Notes under the pieces: generated by a model
Databases searched by the model: none
The model's input: only the letters and a program-made list of their open reading frames with translations
What the model was told of the DNA's origin: nothing
Translations under genes and position numbers: made by a program
Shown here: positions 25,563-34,348 of the stretch, one piece after another
How positions within the stretch are numbered: the first letter of the stretch is position 1
How the letters are laid out: every line of letters starts with the position of its first letter
Assembly (NCBI GenBank): GCA_044464225.1
Contig: JBIQLN010000007.1
Coordinates: 84,806 to 148,805 of the forward strand
Reading direction: 5' to 3'
Length of the DNA stretch: 64,000 nt
Source: 66-474 sp044464225
GTDB lineage: Bacteria > Pseudomonadota > Gammaproteobacteria > Xanthomonadales > Rhodanobacteraceae

Positions 25563-26830
25563 ATGAGCACAGCGTCAACCCCTGCGAGGCCTCCGATCCT
25601 GCGGAACCTGGATACGCTGCTGCCGAACCTCGAAACGTTCTACAAGGACGTGCACGCGCATCCCGAATTGTCCATGCAGGAAGCGCGCACGGCCGGCCTG
25701 GCGGCGGAGCGGTTGCGTGCCGCCGGTTTCGAAGTGACCACGGGCGTCGGCAACACCGGCGTGGTCGGCTTGCTGCGCAACGGCGAGGGCCCGACCGTGA
25801 TGCTGCGCGCCGACATGGACGCGCTGCCGGTCGAGGAGGCGACCGGGGTGCCGTACGCTAGCAAGGTCAAGGCGACCGATCCGGAAGGCAAGATGGTGCC
25901 CGTGATGCACGCATGTGGCCACGACATGCACGTCAGCTGGCTCGTCGGTGCCACCACGTTGATGGCGCAGGCGCGCGATGACTGGCACGGCACGTTGGTG
26001 GCGGTGTTCCAGCCCGCCGAGGAAACCGCGGCGGGCGCGAAAGCGATGATCGACGATGGCCTGTTCGAACGTTTCCCGAAACCGGCCGTGGTGCTGGGCC
26101 AGCACGTGATGGTCGGCCCCGCCGGCGTGCTGGGTGGGCGCACCGGCGCGATCACCTCGGCCGCCGACAGCCTGCAGATCCGCCTGTTCGGGCGCGGCGC
26201 GCACGGATCGATGCCGCAGGCCAGCATCGATCCGGTGGTGATGGCCGCGGCGGTGGTGCTGCGGCTGCAGACGATCGTGTCGCGCGAGGTGGCCGCTGCG
26301 GAATCCGCCGTAGTCACCATCGGCGCGCTGCAGGCCGGCACCAAGGAAAACGTGATCCCGGACGAAGCGATCATCAAGCTCAACGTGCGTACCTTCGACG
26401 AAGGCGTGCGCAAGCGCGTGCTGGCCGCCATCGAACGCATCGTCAACGCCGAAGCCGAGGCCTCGGGGGCGCCGAGGCTGCCGGAGATCACGCCGCTGGA
26501 CCGCTATCCGCTCGCCGTCAACGACGCGGCTGCGAGCCGGCGCGTCGCGGAAGCATTTCGCCAACATTTTTCGTCCGAACGCGTCCACGAGACCGGCCCG
26601 GCATCGGCCAGCGAGGATTTCGGTTCGTTCGGCGCCGAATGGGGGTGCCCTCGGTGTTCTGGTTCGTGGGCGGCACCGATCCGGATGCCTACGCCAGGGC
26701 CAAGGCGGAAAACCGCATCAACGAGATCCCCACCAACCACAATCCGCGGTTTCTCCCGGTGATCCACCCGACGCTGGAAACGGGCGTCGAGGCGCTGGTA
26801 GTGGCTTCGCGGGCCTGGTTGGGCGCATGA
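25563..26830 (+). pseudogene. M20-family amidohydrolase, interrupted by a -1 frameshift
   Basis: The first frame encodes an amidohydrolase of the hippurate/N-acyl amino acid hydrolase group. It has VHAHPELSMQE, RADMDALPVEE, the metal motif HACGHDMHVSWL, PAEETAAGAKAMI and the dimerisation domain with GRGAHGSMPQ. At a G5 run (26641-26645) the matching C-terminus moves to another frame: GVPSVFWFVGGTDPDAYARA through NHNPRFLPVIHPTLETGVEA to 26830. One added G would give a continuous protein of about 422 residues. As written, translation would end at 26762 with an unrelated tail. The start ATG 25563 has ggagggagctgca before it. Sequencing error and recent mutation are both possible. Confidence 0.85.
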
Positions 26831-26900
26831 TGCCGTTGCGCACCATGCCATTCGGTGCGTCGGCTCTTCGCCGGGCGTCGCCCGCAGGGAACGACGGTCC

Positions 26901-27527
26901 ATGATGCATATCCTGCTGACGGTGCTGGATCTCGGCGGCACGTTCGTGTTCGCGATCAGCGGCGCAGCGGCGGCCGTGAAGCACCGGCTGGACATCTTCG
27001 GCGTGATGGTGCTGGCTTTCGCGGCCGGCAATGCCGGCGGCATCACGCGCGACCTGCTGATCGGCGCGGCTCCGCCGGCAGCCATCGCCCACCTGAGTTA
27101 CCTCGGCGTGTCCCTCCTTGCCGGACTGATCGTGTTCTTCTGGGACCCGGTGGTGGCGCGGCTCAACAGCACGGTGCTGTGGTTCGACGCGGTGGGCCTG
27201 GCGTTCTTCGCGGTGGCGGGCGCAGAGAAGGCGCTGGTGCATGGGTTGAATCCCGTGATGGCGGCCATGCTCGGCATGCTCACCGGCATCGGCGGCGGCA
27301 TGCTGCGGGATGTGCTGGTAATGCAGATTCCCACGGTGTTGCGTTCGGACCTGTATGCGCTGGCAGCGCTGGTCGGCGCCGCAATCGTGGTGGGCGGCCA
27401 CGTGTTGAACATCCACGCGGTGGCGACCACGGCAGTCGGCGGCGTGGCGTGTTTCGCGTTGCGCTACATGGCGATCCGCCACGGCTGGCATCTCCCTTCG
27501 GCGCGGTCACCGGGAGAGCAAAATTGA
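26901..27527 (+). CDS. TRIC-type trimeric intracellular cation channel family protein (YicG-like, UPF0126)
   Basis: A 208-residue inner-membrane protein with six to seven hydrophobic helices arranged as two inverted repeats of a three-helix unit. Each repeat has the glycine-rich signature: AFAAGNAGGITRDLLIGAAPP in the first and MLTGIGGGMLRDVLV in the second. These GGxxRD kinks form the ion path in the prokaryotic TRIC channels, which conduct monovalent cations. It starts at ATG 26901 after gggaacgacggtcc. A second in-frame ATG follows immediately. There is no clear functional link with its neighbours. Confidence 0.9.
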   Translation: MMHILLTVLDLGGTFVFAISGAAAAVKHRLDIFGVMVLAFAAGNAGGITRDLLIGAAPPAAIAHLSYLGVSLLAGLIVFFWDPVVARLNSTVLWFDAVGLAFFAVAGAEKALVHGLNPVMAAMLGMLTGIGGGMLRDVLVMQIPTVLRSDLYALAALVGAAIVVGGHVLNIHAVATTAVGGVACFALRYMAIRHGWHLPSARSPGEQN

Positions 27528-27609
27528 TTGCGTCCGACGGCAACGGGCCACAAGGGCCGTGGCGCCGGAACCGTTCGCGGGCGATGCCGCAGGCAAGGGA
27601 GTTGATCAC

Positions 27610-28389
27610 ATGACCAGGCGAATGCCGGTGCTGTTCGTTGGACACGGCAATCCGATGAATGCGGTGAAGGACACGGAATGGTCGCGTGCATGGTCCGAAT
27701 GGGGACGGCGCTTGCCGAAGCCGCGTGCGGTACTGTCGATTTCCGCACATTGGTATCTGCCCGGGACCGCCGCCACGACGATGGCGCAGCCGCGCACGAT
27801 CCATGACTTCGGCGGCTTCCCGCGCGAACTGTTCGAGGTGCAATACCCCGCGCCGGGCGATCCGGAGCTGGTGCACCGGCTGCGGGAGCTGCTTGCCCCC
27901 GTGCCCGTCCGGGCCGATCTTGCATGGGGACTGGATCATGGCACGTGGTCCGTCCTGCGCCATGTCTTTCCGGACGCCGATGTGCCCGTGGTGCAAATCA
28001 GCATCGACGAGACGCAGGCGCCCGCGTTTCACCACGATTTGGGCCAGCGGCTTGCGCCGCTGCGGGACGAGGGGATCCTGCTGCTCGCCAGCGGCAACAT
28101 CGTGCACAACCTGCACACTTATGCGTGGGGCCGGCGTCCGGTGGAACCGTTCGATTGGGCCGCGCGATTCGAGATGCTGGTGCGCGATCGAATCCTGCGC
28201 GGCGACATTGCTGCGTTGGTCGATTATGCCTTGCTCGGTCGTGACGCCGAACTGTCGGTACCGACGCCGGAACACTACCTGCCTCTGCTTTACGTGCTGG
28301 GCGCGCGCGCAAAGGAGGACGCGGTGAGCTTTCCGGCCGAAGGCGTGGACGGGGGCTCGATCTCGATGCTGTCGGTGCAATGGGGCTGA
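27610..28389 (+). CDS. DODA-type extradiol aromatic ring-opening dioxygenase (YgiD-like)
   Basis: A 259-residue metal-dependent dioxygenase of the LigB/DODA class. Likely metal ligands are H12 in FVGHGNPMNAV, the histidine in SISAHWYLPG and that in GNIVHNLHTYAW. Other conserved parts are IHDFGGFPRELFEVQYPAPG and WGLDHGTWSVL. Bacterial relatives cleave 4,5 of DOPA-like catechols, but many have no known natural substrate. ATG 27610 was chosen over an upstream in-frame ATG because it follows gcaagggagttgatcac and gives the family N-terminus. Confidence 0.9.
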   Translation: MTRRMPVLFVGHGNPMNAVKDTEWSRAWSEWGRRLPKPRAVLSISAHWYLPGTAATTMAQPRTIHDFGGFPRELFEVQYPAPGDPELVHRLRELLAPVPVRADLAWGLDHGTWSVLRHVFPDADVPVVQISIDETQAPAFHHDLGQRLAPLRDEGILLLASGNIVHNLHTYAWGRRPVEPFDWAARFEMLVRDRILRGDIAALVDYALLGRDAELSVPTPEHYLPLLYVLGARAKEDAVSFPAEGVDGGSISMLSVQWG

Positions 28390-28411
28390 GGACGGTTGCC
28401 GGTCGCGGGCG

Positions 28412-29179
28412 TCATCCGTTCGCTTTTTTGCCGCGCAGCCGATCGACCAGGGCGCGCAGTGTTGCCTGCGCTTCGGGCGCGAACCAGCCGTCGAGAAAGG
28501 CTTCGACGGGCAGCGATGCGGGATCCACGAACAATCGTGCGAGGTCGGCACGTGCCGTTGCCCGGGTGCCGAGCATTGCCTGGCGGGGCAATCGCAGCAG
28601 TGGCTCAAGCCAGCCGCGCGCCCGCGTAACGACGTGATCGACGTCGGTCAGTTCGTCGACCATTCCGCTTGCCAGCGCGTCGTCCCCGTCCAGCATGGCG
28701 CCCGCGACCAGCAGGCGCTCGGCGCGACGGGGTCCGACCAGCCGGCGCAGCGCCGCCTGGATGCAGTCGGGCACCGTCAATCCGACCTGCACTTCATTCA
28801 GTCCGATCTTGTATTCGCCGCGCGCCATCACGCGGTAGTCGCAGAACAGCGCAAGCACTGCGCCCCCGGCGGGGCTGTGGCCGGTCACGGCCGCGGCGAC
28901 CGGAATCGGCGAGCGTGCCAGCGCCGCGCACAGCCCGAAGAAATCGTTCCAGAAGACGCGCATGGCGCTGCGGTCGAGTTGCAGCAAGGCGGGAATGTCC
29001 AGGCCCGCCGAGAACAGGCCCGGCGAACCCGAAAGTACCAGCGCCGCCGCGCCATCTGCGGGCGCCTGCGCGATCGCGCGCCGCAACGCCGTAACGAGGT
29101 CGGGGTTCAGCGCATTGGCCGGTGGCCGCGCGAGCTTCAGTTCGCGGATGTCGTGGTCGTGTTCGATGATGTCCAGCAT
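28412..29179 (-). CDS. Crotonase-fold enoyl-CoA isomerase-like protein
   Basis: A 255-residue member of the enoyl-CoA hydratase/isomerase superfamily. The oxyanion-hole segments are LFSAGLDI and GHSPAGGAVLALFCDYRVMA. The usual first catalytic Glu of hydratases is absent in the second segment, while the second Glu is kept in IGLNEVQVGL. That combination, with the wording LNExQxGL, is typical of delta3-delta2-enoyl-CoA isomerases that shift double bonds during oxidation of unsaturated fatty acids. It begins 3 nt after the DUF4139 stop, so both are likely co-transcribed, although no functional link is obvious. Confidence 0.85.
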   Translation of the reverse strand: MLDIIEHDHDIRELKLARPPANALNPDLVTALRRAIAQAPADGAAALVLSGSPGLFSAGLDIPALLQLDRSAMRVFWNDFFGLCAALARSPIPVAAAVTGHSPAGGAVLALFCDYRVMARGEYKIGLNEVQVGLTVPDCIQAALRRLVGPRRAERLLVAGAMLDGDDALASGMVDELTDVDHVVTRARGWLEPLLRLPRQAMLGTRATARADLARLFVDPASLPVEAFLDGWFAPEAQATLRALVDRLRGKKANG

Positions 29180-29182
29180 GGC

Positions 29183-30619
29183 TCAGAGATCCCGTGGGGT
29201 CCAGGTGTACTTCACGGTGTAGGTGAGCGTGACACTGCCGTTGGCCGGCACCGGCAGTTCGAATTCGAGCAACTGCGGGGTCTGCTTCGAGGGCTTGGCG
29301 CTCGAGGACGTCACGGTCCATTCACGCCAGCGATTGGGATGTTCGCGCACCGTGACCGTGTGCGCCGCTTCGCCGCCGTTCACCAGCGTGATCTTGTACG
29401 ACTCGGTCATGGTGTGGGCGTTCGCGTCGACGTGGAATGCGGTGCGCTCGCGGCTTGCGCGCAGGTCGAAACTTTCACCGAGCTGCACCGACACGCGCTG
29501 GCCCTTCGGCGTGTCGGCGACGTTGCCTTCGCCAAGCAATGCCGGCGCGCCATCACGATCTTCGATCCACGCGCGCAAGGTGCCGGCGGGCAGGGCTTCG
29601 GGTGCAGTGAAGCCGAGTGTGCTGGTGATCGCGCGGTCCTTGTAGTCCGGGGCGCCGTAGTCGTTGGTGTTCGGCTTCGGGGGAAAGTAGGCGCCGCCGT
29701 CCTCGACGACATACTCGCGCTGGCAATCGAGCATCCGCGCCGGATAGAGCGGCGTCAACGTCACCGTGCCGTTCGGCAGGCCGACCGCGCCGGCAAGCGT
29801 GAAGCTGCGATAGTCGCCAAGCGAAGCCTGCTCGGGCATCGCCGCGGCAGCGGCCATGGGCACCGGGGCCTTCGCCATGCTGTACATGCGCGCGCGATTG
29901 CCCAGGTTGGGCTGGCCCGCGACGAGCTTGATCTTCGCGCCTTCGTAGTCGCGGCCACTGCGGTTGGCGATGCTCGCGTCCGGCTTGAATTGCATCCGGC
30001 AGGTGCTGCCGCCTGCAAGCGTGGCGCTGTAGGCCGCGCGCCAGCCGAGGCCGGATGTGGTGTAGGTGAGTCGTGCGTCGCGGCTGCCGCCGGACCTGGA
30101 GAGGACATCCAGCAGCAACGCGCTGCCACCCGAAACCGTTTCGGCCGGCAGCGTCACCGAGACGTAGTCGTGCACCAGGTGCACGGCGCCGTCGCGGGTG
30201 CGAACGAGCACGCCGTTTTCCGATGCGCCGAGCAGTTCACCCGGGAAACTGCCGCCGTCCGATTGCACCTCGACCTGGCTGCCGATCGCGCCGTCGAGTG
30301 CGCCGTTGGCGCTGGCGTTGGCCAGCACCACGCGCTGGCCCAGCACCTCGACCCCCGGACCCATGGCGATCGCGACGGCTTCCGGATCAAGCGTGGCCGG
30401 CAAACCGCCGATCCGGACCTGGTGATTCCCGGATTGCAGGTTCAGCGTGCGCTGTTCGTGTACCAGCGCGTGGCCCGTGTCCAGCGTGCCCTGCGCATTG
30501 CCGGAAAACAGCGCGTCATTGTCGGCGTGGTAGATCGTCAGGCTGGCGGGGTCGGCGGCGAACGCGGCCGGCGTGGCCAGCAGTGCGGCCAGCGTGGCGC
30601 AGAGCAGTCGGCGTGACAT
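29183..30619 (-). CDS. DUF4139 domain protein, exported
   Basis: A 478-residue secreted protein. A signal peptide (MSRRLLCATLAALLATPAAFA) leads into repeated beta-rich segments with a short N-terminal ASLTIYHADNDALFS, GLPATLDPEAVAI and SSGWRAAYSATLAG-like blocks. The C-terminal half matches DUF4139 (RMYSMAKAPVPM, VEDGGAYFPPKPN, then beta strands ending VTLTYTVKYTW). Homologues are described as mucoidy-inhibitor-like, but the role is unknown. ATG 30619 was taken because it generates the signal peptide; the frame is open further upstream without conservation. Confidence 0.85.
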   Translation of the reverse strand: MSRRLLCATLAALLATPAAFAADPASLTIYHADNDALFSGNAQGTLDTGHALVHEQRTLNLQSGNHQVRIGGLPATLDPEAVAIAMGPGVEVLGQRVVLANASANGALDGAIGSQVEVQSDGGSFPGELLGASENGVLVRTRDGAVHLVHDYVSVTLPAETVSGGSALLLDVLSRSGGSRDARLTYTTSGLGWRAAYSATLAGGSTCRMQFKPDASIANRSGRDYEGAKIKLVAGQPNLGNRARMYSMAKAPVPMAAAAAMPEQASLGDYRSFTLAGAVGLPNGTVTLTPLYPARMLDCQREYVVEDGGAYFPPKPNTNDYGAPDYKDRAITSTLGFTAPEALPAGTLRAWIEDRDGAPALLGEGNVADTPKGQRVSVQLGESFDLRASRERTAFHVDANAHTMTESYKITLVNGGEAAHTVTVREHPNRWREWTVTSSSAKPSKQTPQLLEFELPVPANGSVTLTYTVKYTWTPRDL

Positions 30620-30740
30620 GGCGGGTCTCCCTGATGGCAATGTGCCCCGATGATAAAGGCAATGCCTGAATGGGACGGGCGAGGGGCAAGGCGGCGAGGA
30701 CGACGGGGATTGCGCGGTGCGGCTCCATGCAAAGCCCGAC

Positions 30741-30767
30741 GGGAAAAGCCGGCACGACAACGCCGGC
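30741..30767 (-). terminator. Intrinsic terminator of the PTS operon
   Basis: Read on the minus strand, GCCGGC (30767-30762) pairs with GCCGGC (30753-30748) around an 8-nt loop and runs straight into TTTTCCC. It lies 18 nt after the ptsI stop. This is the clearest hairpin-plus-T signal at the end of the pts cluster. Confidence 0.65.
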
Positions 30768-30784
30768 CCGAGCCTTCGAACGTG

Positions 30785-32512
30785 CTATGGCACACCGGCG
30801 ATGAGTGCCGCGATTTCATCGCTGTCGCGCGCGCGCAGCAGGCGCGGTGCGAGTGCCCGCAACGCCTTGCGGTCGCAGTGCGCCAGCGCGTCGCGTTCCG
30901 CAAGGATGCGATCGGGAAGCATGCTGAATTCTTCCAGGCCCAGCGCCACCAGCACCGGGGCAAAGGCGGGGTCGCCCGCGATTTCACCGCACAGGCACAC
31001 GCATTTCCCGGCGCGGCGCCCGCGCGCGATCACGTGTGCGAGCAGCCGCAGCACCGCGGGGTGCGCGGGTTCGTACAACTTGCCGAGCTGGTCGTTGTTG
31101 CGGTCAGCGGCCAGCACGTATTGCGTGAGGTCGTTGCTGCCGATGGCGAGGAAGTCGGCAACTTCAAGCACGGCGCGGACGTTGAGCGCCGCCGCCGGCA
31201 CTTCCACCATCGCGCCCAGCTCGAACTGGTCCGGGATTTCGTGGCCGGCTGTGCGCAGGTCGCGCGCGCATTCCTCCAGCAACCGCCGCACCTCGACGAT
31301 ATCCGATGCGTTGGTGATCATCGGCACCAGGATGCGTACAGGCCCGTAGCAGCTTGCGCGCAGGATGGCGCGCAGTTGCGTGACGAACACGTCCGGCTGG
31401 CGCAACGACAGGCGCACGCCGCGCACGCCCAGCGCGGGATTCGGTTCCGCCGCCACCACCAGGCCGGCCGCGTCGGCCTTGTCGGCGCCGAGGTCGAGCG
31501 TGCGGATGGTGACCGGCAGCCCGCCGGCGCCGAGCACCAGGTCCCGATACGCGGCGAATTGTTCGTCCTCGGTCGGCAAGCCGCTCTGCGCGAGGAACAG
31601 GAATTCCGTGCGGTAAAGGCCGATGCCCGCGACGCCGAGGTCGCGCGCGCGTTCGACGTCTTCCGGACGTTCGGCGTTTGCGAAGATTTGCAGCTTGTGG
31701 CCGTCGCGGGTGCGGGTTTCCGAACCGGCGAGTTGCGCCAGCCGCTGGCCTTCCCGCAGGGCCTCGCGCTGCCAGTTGCGGTATTGCGCGAGATCCTGCG
31801 CGGTGGGGTGCACCACCACTTCGCCGTGCACGCTGTCCACCAGCGCGAGGTCGCCGTCGCGCAAATCCTCCAGCACGCCTTCGACGTTGACCAGCATCGG
31901 CACGTGCAGGCTGCGGGCGAGGATCGCACTGTGCGAGTACGGGCTGCCGGAACCGGCGACCACCGCGAGGATGCCGTGGCTGGCCATGTGTGCCAGCTCG
32001 CCGGGTGCGATGCTTTCGGTGACGAGGATTTCGCCGACACGCGTGGCCAGCTTCTTTTCTTCGCTGCTGGCCTGGCGTGCCAGCGCGCTCTGCACGCGCG
32101 CGATCACGTGATCGACGTCCTCGCCGCGGCTGCGCAGATAAGGGTCGTCCATCGCGTCGAACACCGCGACCAGCCGGTCGCGCTGTGCCTTCAGGGCTGC
32201 CGTGGCGCGATAGTGGCCCTTGCGGATCATCGCGCGCAGACCTTCGATCAGGTCCGGATCGTCCAGCAGCAGCGCATGCGCATCGATGAATTCGCCGACC
32301 TCGCGCGCCAGGGTGCCGTGCAGCTTGCGACGCAGCGCCGACATGTCCTCGCGCGCTACCGCGAAGGCGTGTTCGAGTCGCGCGACTTCGGCCTCGACCT
32401 CCGCATCCGGCAGCGGTGTGTTGTCGATGCTGAAGCGCGCCGGCCTTTCCAGGCGCACACGGCCCAGCGCCATGCCGGGCGACGCGGGATTGCCCGAGAA
32501 AACGCGCCTCAT
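30785..32512 (-). CDS. ptsI: Phosphoenolpyruvate-protein phosphotransferase (PTS enzyme I)
   Basis: A 575-residue cytoplasmic enzyme I that takes phosphate from PEP and passes it to HPr. The HPr-binding helical region is followed by the swivelling domain with the phospho-acceptor H194 in SPYSHSAILAR. The PEP-binding barrel contains GLYRTEFLFL, RTLDLGADK, ASDIVEVRRLLEECA-type helices, and the active cysteine in CVCLCGEIAGDP. Length and motifs are complete. ATG 32512 overlaps the ptsH stop (ATGA). No sugar-specific EIIB or EIIC gene lies nearby, so the system is probably regulatory. Confidence 0.95.
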   Translation of the reverse strand: MRRVFSGNPASPGMALGRVRLERPARFSIDNTPLPDAEVEAEVARLEHAFAVAREDMSALRRKLHGTLAREVGEFIDAHALLLDDPDLIEGLRAMIRKGHYRATAALKAQRDRLVAVFDAMDDPYLRSRGEDVDHVIARVQSALARQASSEEKKLATRVGEILVTESIAPGELAHMASHGILAVVAGSGSPYSHSAILARSLHVPMLVNVEGVLEDLRDGDLALVDSVHGEVVVHPTAQDLAQYRNWQREALREGQRLAQLAGSETRTRDGHKLQIFANAERPEDVERARDLGVAGIGLYRTEFLFLAQSGLPTEDEQFAAYRDLVLGAGGLPVTIRTLDLGADKADAAGLVVAAEPNPALGVRGVRLSLRQPDVFVTQLRAILRASCYGPVRILVPMITNASDIVEVRRLLEECARDLRTAGHEIPDQFELGAMVEVPAAALNVRAVLEVADFLAIGSNDLTQYVLAADRNNDQLGKLYEPAHPAVLRLLAHVIARGRRAGKCVCLCGEIAGDPAFAPVLVALGLEEFSMLPDRILAERDALAHCDRKALRALAPRLLRARDSDEIAALIAGVP

Positions 32513-32778
32513 GCGCCCTCGTCGAACTTGCGGTCGAACAGTGCGGTCACGGCGTCGAGAGCCTGGATTTCATCGGGGCCTTCCGCCCGCACGGTCAGCG
32601 GGGTGCCCATGCCGGCGGCGAGCATCATCACTCCCATGATGCTTTTGGCGTTGACTTCACGGCCTTCGCCGACCAGCCAGATCGTGGATTCGAAACCCTG
32701 CACCAGTTGCACGAGCTTCGCGGATGCGCGCGCGTGCAGGCCGAGTTTGTTGCTGACCACGATTTCCCTTTCGACCAT
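32509..32778 (-). CDS. ptsH: Phosphocarrier protein HPr
   Basis: An 89-residue HPr. The PEP-dependent site is H15 in KLGLHARASAKL, and the regulatory serine is S46 in EVNAKSIMGVM. Keeping both sites is meaningful because an HPr kinase gene lies 1.6 kb upstream in the same cluster. It receives phosphate from EI and donates it to EIIA-Man. The intergenic stretch to the EIIA gene (32779-32959) contains no clear promoter that I could identify. Confidence 0.96.
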   Translation of the reverse strand: MVEREIVVSNKLGLHARASAKLVQLVQGFESTIWLVGEGREVNAKSIMGVMMLAAGMGTPLTVRAEGPDEIQALDAVTALFDRKFDEGA

Positions 32779-32959
32779 CGGATATTCCGCGGCAGAGACA
32801 TCCCGCTACGTTACCAAAACCTTGTATGGCGTCGAGATCGAAACGATGATCCACTGCATCCTGCGGCTCGCCCACGGGCCATGGATGCGCCAACGCCACC
32901 CTGGCATCTGCCCCACGGCCGGGTTTCATGCCCTCGCGAAGTCCGGTCCCCGGGGTCCG

Positions 32960-33391
32960 TCACATCTTGTCGATGCAAATCCCGCCGCGCCCGCCGCAGG
33001 CGGCCACTTCGGCCAGTTCGTCCAGCGGCTTGTCGGAATAGTTGAGTACCCGCAGCAGCATCGGCAGGTTGAGGCCGGACACGCAGCGCGCGTGGACGCC
33101 GAGGCCAGCCAGCTTGTTGGCGATGTTGCAGGGCGTGGAACCGTAGAGGTCCGACAGCACGAGCACGCCGCCGCCGCGGTCCAGCGCGCGCGCGGCACGC
33201 GCGGCGGCCGCCAGTACCGTGCCGGGATCGTCGCTGCCGCCCACCTCCAGCGTGTCGAGCTGGCACGGCAGGCGCGGCATCACGTGCCGGGCGGCGGCGA
33301 TCAGCGCACGGCCGATCTCCTCGTGGGTCAGCAGCAGGATGCCCGCAGCGGGAGCGGGGGTGTCCTGGCGAAGGGCGGAAGCCGTGGTCAT
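32960..33391 (-). CDS. PTS EIIA component, mannose family
   Basis: A 143-residue EIIA-Man protein. The phosphorylated histidine is H23 in ILLLTHEEIGRAL. The Rossmann-like core includes VLVLSDLYGSTPCNIANKLAG and VSGLNLPMLLRVLN, both characteristic of the family. With no EIIB, EIIC or EIID gene nearby, its role is likely regulatory, as proposed for the same conserved cluster in Xanthomonas. ATG 33391 gives a short Ala-rich lead before the domain. Confidence 0.92.
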   Translation of the reverse strand: MTTASALRQDTPAPAAGILLLTHEEIGRALIAAARHVMPRLPCQLDTLEVGGSDDPGTVLAAAARAARALDRGGGVLVLSDLYGSTPCNIANKLAGLGVHARCVSGLNLPMLLRVLNYSDKPLDELAEVAACGGRGGICIDKM

Positions 33392-33454
33392 GGGCGGGAA
33401 GGAAGGGTTACCGGTGAGGGTGCTGCAAGATTTGGTCCAACCGGTGGCAGGTGG

Positions 33455-34348
33455 TCACTCAAGCTCGCGATGAAAAGTGAGTACCTGGTCACGGCTGGCC
33501 CGGTAGTGCTCGGCCAGTCGCTCGGCCAGGTACACCGAGCGGTGCCGGCCACCCGTACAGCCGATGGCGACGGTCAGGTAGCCCTTGTCTTCACTCTCGA
33601 AGCGTGGCAACCACGCGTCCAGGAAACCTCGAATGTCAGCCAGATATTGTACTACCGATTGCTGGCCGTCCAGGTACTCGCGGATGGGTGCGTCCAGCCC
33701 CGAAAACGGGCGCAAACGCGGATCCCAGTGCGGGTTCGGCAGGCAGCGGGCGTCGAACACGAAATCCGAATCGGGCGGAATGCCCCGTTTGTAGGCAAAC
33801 GACTCGAACAACAGCGTGAGGCCGGGGGATACCGCGCTGTATTCGGTGGTGATCAGCCGGCGCAACTGGTGGACGTTGGTGTCGCTGGTGTCGATGGAAC
33901 GATTGGCGATGGCCTGCAGCGGGCGCAGGCGGCGGCGTTCCTCGGCGAGCGCGTCGATCAGCGAAAGGCCGTCGTCCGACAACGGATGGCGGCGGCGGGT
34001 GAATGCGTAGCGCTTCAGCAGCACCGCGTCGCTCGAATCGAGGAACACCAGTTCGACGTCGGCGCCCGCGGTCGCCAGCTTGGAAAGCGCCTCGGGCATG
34101 CGGTCGAGGTCGCCCTGGTTGCGCACGTCCACGCCCACCGCGATGCCCGAAAGCGTGCCGCGGCCGCCATCGGCGAGGGCGCGGTACAGGGAAGGCAGCA
34201 GCCCCGTCGGCAAGTTGTCCACGCAATAGAAGCCCAGATCCTCGAAGGCGCGCAGCGCGACGGTCTTGCCGGCGCCGGACAGGCCCGTGAGCACCACCAT
34301 GCGGATGGACGTATCGTGGGAAGTGTCGGATGTATTGGGCATCGGCAT
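33455..34348 (-). CDS. rapZ: RNase adapter protein RapZ
   Basis: A 297-residue P-loop protein with GLSGAGKT at about residues 22-29, followed by VALRAFEDLGFYCVDNLP and a second nucleotide motif DSSDAVLLKRY. The C-terminal domain contains GCTGGRHRSVYLAERLAEHY, the signature of RapZ/YvcJ. In enterobacteria RapZ guides RNase E to the GlmZ small RNA and senses glucosamine-6-phosphate. Whether it does so here is not known. ATG 34348 overlaps the hprK stop by one base (TGATG); a TTG lies just upstream and ATG 34342 is an alternative. Confidence 0.94.
   Translation of the reverse strand: MPMPNTSDTSHDTSIRMVVLTGLSGAGKTVALRAFEDLGFYCVDNLPTGLLPSLYRALADGGRGTLSGIAVGVDVRNQGDLDRMPEALSKLATAGADVELVFLDSSDAVLLKRYAFTRRRHPLSDDGLSLIDALAEERRRLRPLQAIANRSIDTSDTNVHQLRRLITTEYSAVSPGLTLLFESFAYKRGIPPDSDFVFDARCLPNPHWDPRLRPFSGLDAPIREYLDGQQSVVQYLADIRGFLDAWLPRFESEDKGYLTVAIGCTGGRHRSVYLAERLAEHYRASRDQVLTFHRELE

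Noticed and set aside
32878..32891. GGCCATGGATG in the ptsH-EIIA gap as a sixth copy of the terminator-like element
   Set aside because: It lacks the GTGAAAAGT (ACTTTTCAC) half and has no complementary arm of similar length.
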